The notes: generated by a model from the letters alone, not told the origin. Shown: positions 1 through 8,392, counted from the stretch's first letter. The stretch: 45,865 bases of DNA from Streptomyces sp. rh34 (GCF_002551245.1 NZ_NTGZ01000024.1:1-45865), one strand, 5' to 3'. Made by a program: numbers and translations.

Positions 1-2034
1 AGCGACCGGAGTGCTGTCGTGGCCGGGGCGCGCGTTCGCTCCGGCCGGCTGCCGGCGGCCCCCCGGCCCCGGCGGCGTGATCGGCCGGGGCGCCTCGTAG
101 CCGACATCGTTGCCGAGCGCGCCCGGCGTCGGCCCGTGGTCTTCCTTCAGGTCCAGTGCCAGCACCTTCGCGGGCAGCGTGACCTCGGCGATCGTGCCGG
201 GGCCGGAGGAGTCGCGCAGTTCGACGACGATGCCGTGGCGCGCGGCGAGCCGCGCCACCACGTGCAGACCCATGGACCGTACGTCGCCGATGCCCGCCTG
301 CGGTTCGAGCAACGCGGCGTTGTGGACCGCGCGGCGTTCCGCCGTGATGCCCACGCCCTCGTCGACGATCTGTATGACGGCCCGGTCCGCCAGCCGCCAG
401 ACGGCGACCCCGACCTGCTTGTCCGGGGGCGAGTACCGGGTCGCGTTGTCGAGCAGTTCCGCCAGGATGTGCGCCACGTCGTGCACGGCGCGGGCGGTGA
501 CACCGATCCCCGACTCGATCACACCGAGGGAGACGCGGTCGAACCGCTCGATCTGCTGGGCGGCGGCCACGATGACGGTGGAGCACCCCACGTCGGCCGA
601 GCGCACCCGGGCGTTCCCGTAACCGCCCAGCACCAGAAGGTTGTTCGTGTTGCGTTCCATGCGGATGGCGAGGTGGTCGAGAGCGAAGAGAGTCTTCATC
701 CGCACGGGGTCGGCCTCGTCGCGCTGCACCGTGTCCAGCTCGGACACCATGACAGCGGTCAACCGTGCTCCCCGGCGTGCGACGCCGACCAGCGTCTCAG
801 CCAGCTGTTCATGGATATAAGCCTGTTGGGCCGCAAGGCGGACGGCTTCGTGGTGGACGGCGTTGAACGCCTCACCGACCTCGCCGATCTCGTCCTCGCC
901 CGTGGTCCTGACCGGGTCGCCGGTCCGCCGGGCCACCTCCTCGGGAGTCGCGCCGCGCAGTGCGCCGGGCTGGGACAGCTCGCTCATCACGGCGGGCAGT
1001 CCGGAGTGGGCGACCTCGTGCGCGGCGTTGCGCAGATCGCGCAGCCGGCGAACCATGACGCGGCCCAGACGGATCGCGACGACGACGACGCCGACCAGCG
1101 TCAGCACCACCAGCGCGACCTCCGCGCCGGCCGTCCAGATGAGGGTAGCGCGTACGTCGGAGACCTGGGCGAGGACGGCCGCGTCGACCCGTTTCTCGAC
1201 CGAACGCAGCAGCTCCTGACGGTCGTCGGAGGCCTTCTGCCATTCCTCCGGGGTGACCGTGAGGTCCTTGCCGGTGCCCGTACGCCCGATCTCGTCCTCG
1301 AGCCGTCGCGCCTCCAGCGCCTTCGCCCCGGAGAGGGTGCGCTCCAGCCAGGTCCGCCATTCGCCCGGTCCGAGGTCGAACATGACGCCGGTCGACTCGG
1401 TGTAGCCCATCCGGCCGGCGTCGAAGGTCCGCTGCGAGGCGGTGGTGAAGCCGCCCGCGGCCTGCGCCCTCATGACGGTGACCTGCTGCTGGGCCGTGTG
1501 CTCGGCGGCCTCGGACAGCGCGGCGGCGGCACGGATCCGGTCCGCGATGTCGGCGTCCACGCCATCCGCCTGCGCGATGCCGTCGCGGTAGCTGTTGAGG
1601 TCGGCGATCACGATGCGATAGCCGAACGCGAGGGCGGAGACGGTGCTGCTTCCCGAGCGCACCTGGGCGCGCAGACCGGGCATCTCTTCGACGAACCGCT
1701 CGATACGGTCCAGAGCGCGCTGTGCGCTGCCGGGTACCGCGGAGAGCCCCTTGGTCCGGCTGCGGAATCCGGCGATGCTCTCGTCGGTCGCGTTCGCACG
1801 TAACCGGAAGGCCTCCGCGTCTCCCTGCTCGGAGACCAGGGCGGTGGCCGCCGCCCGCTCACGCTGCAACCGGCTGGCCAACTCGCTCGCCCCGTCGGCT
1901 GCTTCGACCATAGAGGTCAGCCGGTCCGCCTGGAGCGCCTGGTTGGTCTCGGGTGCGAGGGCCAGCACCGAGAAGGCGACGGCCACGGTGAGCGGCGCGG
2001 TGACGAGGAGTACGAGGCGACGATTGATTTTCAC
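1..2034 (-). CDS. Nitrate/nitrite-sensing sensor histidine kinase (CvnA type), C-terminus cut by window edge
   Basis: The minus-strand frame starts at GTG 2034 and stays open to position 1 (678 codons seen). The N-terminus has one membrane segment (LVLLVTAPLTVAVAFSVLAL). A long helical nitrate-sensing-like region follows, then a second membrane segment (VALVVLTLVGVVVVAI), a HAMP-like linker and a HATPase domain with an N-box (HILAELLDNATRYSPP) and a G1 box (VDEGVGI). The segment before the ATPase (LFALDHLAIRMERNTNNLLV) is typical of the kinases that open Streptomyces 'conservons', where a roadblock protein, a DUF742 protein and a small GTPase usually follow; those would lie left of the window. 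A classical phosphoacceptor His box is not obvious, which is normal for this group. The Pro/Gly-rich tail reaching the edge suggests that only a short C-terminus is missing. Family call is confident; the signal sensed is inferred. Confidence 0.85.
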   Translation of the reverse strand, partial: MKINRRLVLLVTAPLTVAVAFSVLALAPETNQALQADRLTSMVEAADGASELASRLQRERAAATALVSEQGDAEAFRLRANATDESIAGFRSRTKGLSAVPGSAQRALDRIERFVEEMPGLRAQVRSGSSTVSALAFGYRIVIADLNSYRDGIAQADGVDADIADRIRAAAALSEAAEHTAQQQVTVMRAQAAGGFTTASQRTFDAGRMGYTESTGVMFDLGPGEWRTWLERTLSGAKALEARRLEDEIGRTGTGKDLTVTPEEWQKASDDRQELLRSVEKRVDAAVLAQVSDVRATLIWTAGAEVALVVLTLVGVVVVAIRLGRVMVRRLRDLRNAAHEVAHSGLPAVMSELSQPGALRGATPEEVARRTGDPVRTTGEDEIGEVGEAFNAVHHEAVRLAAQQAYIHEQLAETLVGVARRGARLTAVMVSELDTVQRDEADPVRMKTLFALDHLAIRMERNTNNLLVLGGYGNARVRSADVGCSTVIVAAAQQIERFDRVSLGVIESGIGVTARAVHDVAHILAELLDNATRYSPPDKQVGVAVWRLADRAVIQIVDEGVGITAERRAVHNAALLEPQAGIGDVRSMGLHVVARLAARHGIVVELRDSSGPGTIAEVTLPAKVLALDLKEDHGPTPGALGNDVGYEAPRPITPPGPGGRRQPAGANARPGHDSTPVA

Positions 2035-2427
2035 TGCGCGGCTCCGTCGCCGGAACCGGGCTTGAGTATCGGTGACACGCAGATACCTGTACCTGTTAAC
2101 GGATGGTGGGGGGGTGTCGGTGAGGGCGTGCCGCTGGGGGGTGTGATGCTGGTGGGACAGAAGAGGCCCCAGGGGCGCGCGGCATGATCCTATGCCGTAG
2201 TGCGCGCCTCCCGATGGGTGAATCCGCGAAAATCTGCGCACGGATCGCACGGAGGTGCTCCGACTTCGCTCACAAGTGAGCACAAACCAAAGGTTCTTGA
2301 CCGTGCCCGGAATGGCTGGGGAGCCGGGCGGCCGGCGGGGGCGGGGCAGCCCGACGGGCACGCCCGCAGCCGCCCCCGCTGACCATGAAGTCCGGCAAGC
2401 GCCTCAGGGCTGTGGAGGCGCCGCCGG
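2035..2427. other. Intergenic region between kinase start and LAL regulator stop
   Basis: A 393-base gap between two minus-strand genes. On the minus strand a TAGGAT hexamer (2191 to 2186) matches the principal-sigma -10 and could start the kinase transcript about 150 bases upstream of its GTG; I see no good -35. GC-skewed short frames here are not convincing genes. No strong terminator for the LAL gene was found. Confidence 0.4.
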
Positions 2428-5298
2428 TCAACCGGTCCGCAGGCGCTGCTGCGGAGTGAGCGTGGACCGAGGCTGGTGGAGCAGCACCGTGGCCGGGGCG
2501 GGAGCCGCGTCCGCCGGAAAGAACTTGGCCAGTTCGTGCCGGCCGTTGATGCGCAACTTCCGGTAGGAGTGTGTGAGATGGGACTCGACGTTCCGCAGGC
2601 TCACCTTCAGGAGCTGGGCGATGCCGCGGTTGCTCAGGCCCCGGGCGGCCAGCTCGGAGACCTGCCGTTCGGTCGGAGTGAGCAGCGACTCCGTGGAGTC
2701 CTTGCGCGGGTCGGGCCGCCCGCCCGCGTGCCGCAACTCCTGCTGCACCGCCTCCACCAGACCGTCGGCGCCGAGCGAGATGGCGACCTCGTTGGCCCGG
2801 TGAAGCAACTCGCGGGTACGCCGAACCTTGCCGCTCCGCCGCTGGGCACTCCCCGCCGCGAACAGGGCGTGGGCGAAGACCAGCGGAGCCGGGGTCGGTT
2901 CGAGAAGCTCCACGGCCCGCTCGGCGAGCTGGAGCGCCTCGCTTCCCGAACCGGCCGAGGCCTGGGCGGTCAGGGCCCGGCCCAGTGCCAGGGGAGCGCC
3001 CCAGCGGCGGGCCCGTTCGGTCTCCTCCCGGGCCGCGCTGCGGGCCGCGGCCACATTGCGGAGGGACAGCCGGAGGGTGGACAAGCTGGAGAGCCAGGGC
3101 AGGATCGCCGGGTTGACGATGCCCCGGCGGGTCAGCTCCTCCCCGCAGCGGGCGAGCAGCGTGAGGCCTTGTTGCGCCTGACCCATCCTGCCCAGGGCCC
3201 GCCCGGCGCTGTGCAGGAGATGCAGCCGCCACCAGGTGCCGGGTTGTTCCCCGAGGAGCATCGGGGCCTCGTCGAGCAGAGCGCCGGCCACGGCGAGGTC
3301 GCCCCTCTCCAGAGCCACGTCGATGAGGACGCTCCGGGTGAGCGCCCCGACGTGGTACTTGTCGGCGTGTATCGAAGTGAGCAGTTCGAGCGCCTTGCGG
3401 GCGTCGCGCTCGGCCTCCGCGAGCTGGCCCCGGTGCAGCTGCACCAGGCCGCGTACGGCATGGGCATCGGCGATCCTCGTCGCGGTGCCCTCGGCGTGCG
3501 CGAGCCGCACCTCGGTGTCCATGTGCCGCCCGGCCTCGTCCACGTCGCCCGCCCAGAGCTGGGCGAGGAGCGCGTGGTACCAGGTGGTCGAGCCGTACGG
3601 GGTGCGCGGCACGGTCAGGATGCGGTCGGCGATCCGCCGTACCGCCGCCGCCGAGTCCCCGGTGGCCGTACGCAGCAGCAGCACCCGCTCCAGCCGGTCC
3701 TCCACCCCGTCCCCGTGCCGGTAGGTGCCCTCGTGGATCCGGATGCGGGTGAACCGCTCGCGCAGCCGCGCGGCGGTGGCGGGGTCCGGCGTGCCGCTCG
3801 CCCGCAGGGCTTGCTCCAGAGCCTGGCGGGCGCAGGCGGGATCGTCCAGCCGGAGGTGGATGTCCGACAGCCGCAACGCCTCCCGGAACCGCTCGGCGGG
3901 GTCGCAGGCCCCGGCCGCGTGTGCCGTGAGCGCGCGGGCGGAGGCGGGCAGGTCCAGGGCGGTGAGTGTCTGGATCCGTAGCGCTTCCGCGTGAGCGGCG
4001 TGCTCCTCCGGCACGCCGTGCAGGACGGCCTTGTCGATCAGGCGCCGGGCCCCAGCGGGGTCGCGGCCCACCATTCCCTGGGCGACGTCGAGGAGCAGAC
4101 GGACCATCCACGGCTCGTCCAGGTGGTGGGAGTGCAGCAGATGGGCGGCGATGTCCTCGCGGGAAGCGCCGTGGCGGCGCATGAAGCAGGCGGCGAGGCG
4201 GTGGAGTTCCCCACGGTCGGCGCACGGGATGTCCTCGTAGAGGAGTCCGGCGAGCACGGGATGTCGGAACGTCATCCTCTCGGCGCACAGCAGCCCCGAC
4301 TCGGTGAGCCGGGTGAGGGTGTGACAGGCGTCCTCCGTGGGCACGCCGCAGAGAGCGGCGAGGATGGCGGGATCCAGAGGAGCTCTGAGGATGCTGGCCG
4401 CCCTGGCGATGGCCAGGCCGTGCGGGCCGAGCCGCCTGAGCAGACACAGGATCCGTTCCTTTACCGCCCCCGGGCGCAGCCCCTCGCCCGACGGGTCCGC
4501 CGGGCTCCTGCCGGCGGGGCGCGTCGGCGCGGTGCGTAACTGCTCGGTCAGCAGGTACGGGTTGCCGCCCGTGTCGGCGACCAGTGCGGCCACGGACCCG
4601 TGGTCCTGACCGCGGAGCGTGGCGGCCAGGTCCAGGGCGGCGCTCGGGCTGAGGTCGTGCAGGTGGATGTGCCGGTCGGGGCGGACGCCCTCCATGATCT
4701 CGACCAGGAGGTGCTGGTCGAGCGCCGGTTCCCCGCAGCGTTTGGTGGCGAGCAGGACGACGGGGAGGTTGTCCAGACGGCGGCCGAGGAAGCCCAGCCA
4801 GAGCAGGGACCTGCTGTCGGCGTGCTGGACGCAGTCGACCGTGAGCAGGATGGGGGCGCGCCGCGCGGCCCTCCCCAGGCCGGCGCACAATTCCGCGAGC
4901 AGCGCGTAGTCCGGTATGTCCGGACCGCCCTCGGAAAGGGCCCCGCCCGACGCGAAGGCGTCTTCCCACCCCTGCGCGGTCTCGGGGAGCGTGCCGAGGA
5001 GCTGGTGCACGACGCCCAGTGAGAAGTGCTGTTCGGTGGGGGAGGCCGTGGCGGAGAGGATGACCATGCCCTGCTCCCGGGCGGTCTGTTCGGCCCAGCG
5101 CAGGAAGGAGGTCTTGCCCGTGCCGATGATGCCCTCAACCAGCGCGACCGAGCCCACCCCGCCTTTCGCGGACTCGAGCATCTCCGCGACGATCTTCGAT
5201 TCCTCGCTCCTGCCGAACAGTTCCTGCGGCACGGTCCTGCACCTCTTATCTGAAGAGTGAATCGCCTCGGACGTGATGTCCGGTTCGGCGAGCAGCAT
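2428..5298 (-). CDS. LAL-family LuxR transcriptional regulator, likely pathway activator
   Basis: A 956-residue regulator with the LAL layout: AAA-type ATPase at the N-terminus with Walker A GIIGTGKT (about residues 56-63) and a Walker B-like LLTVD, a long helical TPR-like middle, and a C-terminal LuxR helix-turn-helix (LTPTERQVSELAARGLSNRG, then NVESHL). The ATG at 5298 is preferred because the ATPase domain begins 27 residues later; the frame is open up to GTG 5517 but that extension looks non-coding and no start has a strong Shine-Dalgarno. Leu254 is encoded by TTA (4537-4539 on the plus strand), so translation should depend on the bldA tRNA. The gene is divergent from the degenerate C-domain operon. 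LuxR-type regulators are known in the holomycin cluster, and the TACGGT-N3-ACCGTA sites in this window are plausible targets; that pairing is inference. Confidence 0.85.
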   Translation of the reverse strand: MLLAEPDITSEAIHSSDKRCRTVPQELFGRSEESKIVAEMLESAKGGVGSVALVEGIIGTGKTSFLRWAEQTAREQGMVILSATASPTEQHFSLGVVHQLLGTLPETAQGWEDAFASGGALSEGGPDIPDYALLAELCAGLGRAARRAPILLTVDCVQHADSRSLLWLGFLGRRLDNLPVVLLATKRCGEPALDQHLLVEIMEGVRPDRHIHLHDLSPSAALDLAATLRGQDHGSVAALVADTGGNPYLLTEQLRTAPTRPAGRSPADPSGEGLRPGAVKERILCLLRRLGPHGLAIARAASILRAPLDPAILAALCGVPTEDACHTLTRLTESGLLCAERMTFRHPVLAGLLYEDIPCADRGELHRLAACFMRRHGASREDIAAHLLHSHHLDEPWMVRLLLDVAQGMVGRDPAGARRLIDKAVLHGVPEEHAAHAEALRIQTLTALDLPASARALTAHAAGACDPAERFREALRLSDIHLRLDDPACARQALEQALRASGTPDPATAARLRERFTRIRIHEGTYRHGDGVEDRLERVLLLRTATGDSAAAVRRIADRILTVPRTPYGSTTWYHALLAQLWAGDVDEAGRHMDTEVRLAHAEGTATRIADAHAVRGLVQLHRGQLAEAERDARKALELLTSIHADKYHVGALTRSVLIDVALERGDLAVAGALLDEAPMLLGEQPGTWWRLHLLHSAGRALGRMGQAQQGLTLLARCGEELTRRGIVNPAILPWLSSLSTLRLSLRNVAAARSAAREETERARRWGAPLALGRALTAQASAGSGSEALQLAERAVELLEPTPAPLVFAHALFAAGSAQRRSGKVRRTRELLHRANEVAISLGADGLVEAVQQELRHAGGRPDPRKDSTESLLTPTERQVSELAARGLSNRGIAQLLKVSLRNVESHLTHSYRKLRINGRHELAKFFPADAAPAPATVLLHQPRSTLTPQQRLRTG

Positions 5299-5767
5299 GC
5301 TCTCGTCCGCTTGCCGACCGGCGTGGGTGCGCTCTTCATCGGGATGGGGTGGCAGGCCGGCCGATGTCTCGAGTACATGCGGAACCAGCACCGTGAGGGT
5401 CGTTCGCCGAGCATGAGAAAAGCTGTCGACTCCCTTATGGAAAGGGCATCTTTCGACGGTGTGGAGGAAGCCCGGGCCCCCACTTCGATCCCCCGATCGC
5501 CGGTGAACGACGTACACCTCTGATGAGTGCCGACGCTAGCACGGTCGGGCATCCAATTTGTATGACTGCATCCGACCGAAGGGTCGGGAGCGTATTTCTT
5601 CGGCCATTGCTTCGGTGCCACCGTATTGATGTGCGCAGGTACCGCACAGGTACGTTCTGCAGGCACCGCTGCGGTGGCCTGTGATCCATGTGGAAATCAC
5701 CTCATGGCGTCCGACGTATTCAGCCGCGGCCTAATGGCGAAAACCTGATGGAGGGATCGGTGCCCGC
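5299..5767. other. Divergent regulatory region between LAL gene and degenerate C-domain operon
   Basis: A region of 469 bases, part of which (5299-5517) could be a 5' extension of the LAL gene. It holds a CCGACC-GAAG-GGTCGG inverted repeat (5572-5587), further GGTCGG-like half-sites near 5541, and the activator-type promoter listed separately at 5611-5656. A seven-codon frame at 5748-5771 ends in a TGA that overlaps the GTG start at 5768. No separate gene was recognised. Confidence 0.5.
5611..5656 (+). promoter_or_regulatory. Activator-type promoter of the degenerate C-domain/thioesterase operon
   Basis: The near-palindrome TTCGGTGCCACCGTA (5611-5625) abuts a -35 TTGATG (5626-5631), and a -10 TACGTT (5651-5656) follows after 19 bases. 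The same palindrome, -35 and -10 arrangement recurs at 8348-8392 and 15185-15229 with 18-base spacers. The position next to the -35 is that of a class II activator site. Promoter assignment is inferred from pattern only. Confidence 0.55.
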
Positions 5768-6334
5768 GTGACCGTGATCAGTGAGGAGCAACGGCCGTCG
5801 AGGGCGATCCACCCGACCCGGCGGCCTCGGCCGAACACCCCGTCCGACGTGGACCGCACGGAGAGATTCGTGCTGTCCCTGAACCGCGTTCTGCCCCTGG
5901 TGTACGAGCAGGCCTGGCAGGCCGTCCTGGACGACACGCCGCTGTGCCGCACCGCCCTGTTCCGGACGCCGGACGGCGGACTGCGCCGTACGGTCCGGGC
6001 GGACGCCCGCTTCCACCTGCACACCGTGGACTGGCGTGCCACCCGCCCGGAGGTGCAGGACGCCCGTCTCCGCGAACGGCTGGCCCGGGAGTCGGCCATC
6101 GGACTCCCGCTCGACCGGGCGCCGTTGATGTGCGCCACGCTGATCCGGCGTTCCGACCGGACCTGGACCTTCGCCTGGCGGTACGCCCGGGAACTGATGG
6201 GCCGACGGGCGGGGCTCCGCCTCCTGGACGCGGCCACCGAGGCGTACGGGGCACTGCTGAGCGGTGCTGCCCCGCGAAGCGCCGACACCCGGCCCGGCGC
6301 GGTCGGCCGACTCGTGGGGACGGTGGGCCGATGA
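5768..6334 (+). CDS. Truncated, degenerate NRPS condensation domain protein
   Basis: A 188-residue protein resembling only the N-terminal half of a condensation domain (usual length about 450). The pattern AWQAVLDDTPLCRTALF, then DWRAT, then LPLDRAPLMCATLIRR, is what precedes the catalytic HHxxxDG motif in C domains. At that point this protein reads AWRYARELMGRR, so both His and the Asp-Gly are absent, and the C-terminal half of the fold is missing. It cannot be a normal peptide-bond-forming domain. GTG 5768 is the only sensible start; a GGAGGG sequence lies 12 bases upstream. Its stop overlaps the next start (ATGA), so it is translationally coupled to a thioesterase that is also missing its nucleophile. 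I recall a stand-alone condensation domain gene in the holomycin cluster; exact correspondence is not proven here. Confidence 0.65.
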   Translation: MTVISEEQRPSRAIHPTRRPRPNTPSDVDRTERFVLSLNRVLPLVYEQAWQAVLDDTPLCRTALFRTPDGGLRRTVRADARFHLHTVDWRATRPEVQDARLRERLARESAIGLPLDRAPLMCATLIRRSDRTWTFAWRYARELMGRRAGLRLLDAATEAYGALLSGAAPRSADTRPGAVGRLVGTVGR

Positions 6335-7074
6335 CCGGCGACACTTCGGTGCGGCTGTTCTGTCTCCCCTTCGAGGGCGTCTCGGCGGGCGTGTACCTGC
6401 CGTGGGCCGAGGCCATCGGCCCCTCGGTGGTGGTCACCCCGGTGGAACTGCCCGGACGAGGCCGCCACCCGCGGACCCGCCCCTGCGGCGACCTGGAGCC
6501 GCTGCTGGCCGAGATCATCCCGTACGTGGCCCGCATGTGCGACCGGCCCTTCGCGCTGTACGGGCATGGCTTCGGCGCCCTCCTCGCGTACGAGATAGCG
6601 GCGCGGCTCGAATGGGAGCACGACGCGGCCGCCGAGCGGCTGTACGTGTCGGGCTCCGGCGTGCCGCACCGGCCCGCGCCCGAGCGGGCGGTCGGCCATC
6701 TGCCGGACGCGGCCATGATCCGCAGGCTCCGCGACCGGGGCCGGATGCCGCCGGTCGGGCGGAGTCCGCGGCGCGCGGCCGGGACACTGACCACGCTCCG
6801 CGCGGACCTCGCCGTCATGGAGGCGTACCGACGCGACCCGCGCCACGTGGTGCACTGCCCGGTCACGGCGATGCGCGGGCGGCAGGACCGGAGCGTCTCG
6901 GGGGCGGACCTGGCCGGCTGGGGCCGGTGCAGCCGGCGCGCGCTGCGGGTGGCGGTGTTCCCCGGCGACCACTACTTTCCGCTCACCGCCCGGGAAGAGC
7001 TCCTGGGCACCTTCGCACGGGACTTGATCCGCCCGGCAGCCGTGCGCCGCAGCCGGTACGCGGCCGCGTACTGA
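6331..7074 (+). CDS. Type II thioesterase homologue with Ser-to-Gly nucleophile change
   Basis: A 247-residue alpha/beta hydrolase of the type II (external) thioesterase family: N-terminal LFCLPFEGVSAGVY, an oxyanion-side PVELPGRGRH, the nucleophile elbow at residues 78-82, Asp in GRQDRSV and His in GDHYF. The elbow reads G-H-G-F-G, not G-H-S-x-G, so the catalytic Ser is Gly80 (GGC at 6568-6570; one base from AGC). Known type II thioesterases hydrolyse mischarged acyl groups from carrier proteins; this copy should not. The ATG overlaps the preceding stop (ATGA). A second thioesterase with an intact triad is in the NRPS operon. The change could be a sequencing error, a recent loss, or a conserved pseudo-enzyme acting as a binding partner. 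Confidence 0.75.
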   Translation: MTGDTSVRLFCLPFEGVSAGVYLPWAEAIGPSVVVTPVELPGRGRHPRTRPCGDLEPLLAEIIPYVARMCDRPFALYGHGFGALLAYEIAARLEWEHDAAAERLYVSGSGVPHRPAPERAVGHLPDAAMIRRLRDRGRMPPVGRSPRRAAGTLTTLRADLAVMEAYRRDPRHVVHCPVTAMRGRQDRSVSGADLAGWGRCSRRALRVAVFPGDHYFPLTAREELLGTFARDLIRPAAVRRSRYAAAY

Positions 7075-7097
7075 CAGGGCGCCGGCCGCGCTCCGGC

Positions 7098-7133
7098 CTC
7101 GTGCGACCGGCCTCGTGGGACCGGTCGCACGAG
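7098..7133 (+). terminator. Hairpin terminator after the thioesterase homologue
   Basis: Perfect 13-bp stem (arms 7098-7110 and 7121-7133, CTCGTGCGACCGG and its complement) with a 10-base loop, 24 bases after the stop. It lacks a U-run, as is usual in Streptomyces. It separates this operon from the next promoter. Confidence 0.65.
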
Positions 7134-7178
7134 CCCGCGGCGGGCGCCGCGGGGGGCGCCCGGACCGGTTGCTGAATC

Positions 7179-7218
7179 GGCAACAAGAGTTGTCCGGGAT
7201 GCACGGCGCCCCCATGCT
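7179..7218 (+). promoter_or_regulatory. Operator GGCAAC-N4-GTTGTC overlapping promoter of the methyltransferase gene
   Basis: Operator 7179-7194 (GGCAACAAGAGTTGTC) overlaps a -35 TTGTCC (7190-7195). After 17 bases comes CATGCT (7213-7218) as a weak -10. The predicted start near 7225 leaves room only for the Shine-Dalgarno and the ATG at 7238. It is one of four related sites, the others being at 9914, 22167 and 23904. The position suggests repression. Confidence 0.6.
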
Positions 7219-7237
7219 GGCCGCCGGAGGTGACCGT

Positions 7238-8128
7238 ATGACACCCACAGACCGCACCGAGGGCCTCGACGACGAGGCCCTCGGCGCTGCGCCGGAGCAC
7301 GAGGCGGAACCGCACTCCGGCTTTCTGACGGACGCGGCGCACTGGCTGAGCGGCGTCCTCGGACCCGAGCAGCGGAGTGCGGCGACGATCCGCCGTGTCC
7401 TCGACGTGGGCAGTGGGCCCGGGGCGGCCTCCTGCGTCCTGGCCGAGGTCTTCCCCCGGGCGGACGTCGTCGCCGTGGACCGGTCGCCCGCGCTGCTCTC
7501 CCGGGCCCGGGCCCGTGCCGCGGAGCGCGGGCTGACCGGACGGATCACGACCAGGCGGGCCGAACGGCCCGATGAGTTCGGCAGGCTGGGACCGGCCGAC
7601 CTGATCTGGACCGGCAATGTGTGCCGTCATCTGGGCGACCAGCAGCAGGCCCTGCGGAGCCTGGCGTCCGCACTGCGGCCCGGCGGGATGCTCGCCGTCG
7701 CCGAACGGGGGCTGCCGCCACGCTTCCTGCCCCGTGACATAGGCATCGGCCGAGCCGGGCTCCAGGCACGCCTGGACGTCGCCCTCGAAGCGCAGTTCGC
7801 CGACACCCGGGCCGGTCTGCCGGACGCCATCTCCGTGGCCGAGGACTGGCCGTGCCTGCTGGCCTCCGCCGGGCTCGTTCCCGCTGGCACCCGCACCTTC
7901 CTGATAGACTTCCCCGCTCCGCTGGACCTGGCCGTGCGCCGCCATCTGCAGGCCCGCCTGCAGCGCACACTCACCGAGCTCGGCGAACGGCTCGACCCCG
8001 TCGACCGGCTGACTTTGGAACAACTCGTGGACGCCGAGGCCGAAACCGGCGTCCTGTGGCGTCCCGACGTCTTCTACCTCACGGCGATCACCGTGCACAC
8101 CGCCCGCCTGTGCCGGGACCGTACCTGA
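7238..8128 (+). CDS. Class I SAM-dependent methyltransferase, candidate dithiol S-methyltransferase
   Basis: A 296-residue protein with a UbiE-like Rossmann methyltransferase core: motif I DVGSGPG (residues 56-62), the acidic residue ending strand 2 (VVAVD, Asp81), a post-motif region (ADLIWTGNVCRHL) and RPGGMLAVAE. ATG 7238 has a strong Shine-Dalgarno (GGAGGTGA, 7226-7233); the in-frame upstream ATG at 7199 would overlap the promoter. It has its own promoter, with the same operator that precedes the exporter, the XRE-cupin regulator and the dithiol oxidase. S-methylation of the reduced dithiol is known as a backup self-protection in the holomycin producer S. clavuligerus, so this enzyme could fill that role; the substrate is inference. 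Alternative: a tailoring methyltransferase. Confidence 0.75.
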   Translation: MTPTDRTEGLDDEALGAAPEHEAEPHSGFLTDAAHWLSGVLGPEQRSAATIRRVLDVGSGPGAASCVLAEVFPRADVVAVDRSPALLSRARARAAERGLTGRITTRRAERPDEFGRLGPADLIWTGNVCRHLGDQQQALRSLASALRPGGMLAVAERGLPPRFLPRDIGIGRAGLQARLDVALEAQFADTRAGLPDAISVAEDWPCLLASAGLVPAGTRTFLIDFPAPLDLAVRRHLQARLQRTLTELGERLDPVDRLTLEQLVDAEAETGVLWRPDVFYLTAITVHTARLCRDRT

Positions 8129-8145
8129 CCTGACCTGACCTGACC
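8126..8145 (+). repeat. TGACC pentanucleotide tandem repeat
   Basis: TGACC is repeated four times, the last copy followed by CGACC, starting inside the methyltransferase stop codon. It is a short simple repeat with no obvious function. Confidence 0.7.
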
Positions 8146-8228
8146 CGACCAGACCGTCCGGATGCCGTCGGCGTGCTCGCCCGGCCCCCCTCGCACGGCT
8201 CCCGACGCGCGTACGGTCCCCGAAGTTC

Positions 8229-8262
8229 GAACGGCCCGCGGTGTTCCCGTCGCGGGCCGTTC
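8229..8262 (+). terminator. Hairpin terminator after the methyltransferase gene
   Basis: Perfect 12-bp stem (8229-8240 GAACGGCCCGCG; 8251-8262 complement) with a 10-base loop, about 100 bases after the stop. Confidence 0.65.
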
Positions 8263-8266
8263 CGGC

Positions 8267-8309
8267 ATGTCCGCACGTGCGGATGTCCGCACGTGCGGAC
8301 ATCCGCACG
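8267..8309. repeat. Tandem palindromic repeat upstream of the SARP gene
   Basis: ATGTCCGCACGTGCGG occurs twice in direct tandem (8267-8282 and 8283-8298), followed by an inverted partial copy (ACATCCGCACG, 8299-8309). Each unit contains the 12-bp perfect palindrome CCGCACGTGCGG, with centres exactly 16 bp apart. The array lies between a terminator and the SARP promoter, so it is a probable multi-site operator for an unknown regulator. Confidence 0.7.
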
Positions 8310-8347
8310 ACCGTAGGGCGACCCCCCACAGATTCTTCGGTCAGCCC

Positions 8348-8392
8348 TACGGTGCGACCGTATTGAGCCCCCCACCCCCGCACTCCTACGTT
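8348..8392 (+). promoter_or_regulatory. Activator-type promoter of the SARP gene
   Basis: Perfect palindrome TACGGTGCGACCGTA (8348-8362), -35 TTGAGC (8363-8368), 18-base spacer, -10 TACGTT (8387-8392). From 8344 to 8367 it matches the NRPS promoter at all but one base. A further half-site, ACCGTA, is at 8310-8315. Confidence 0.65.

Noticed and set aside
19..1803. Long plus-strand frame opposite the sensor kinase.
   Set aside because: The minus-strand frame encodes clear kinase motifs through the same bases.
8126..8145. TGACC tandem repeat as a regulatory element.
   Set aside because: It is short, overlaps the stop codon and has no repeat partner elsewhere; probably slippage.
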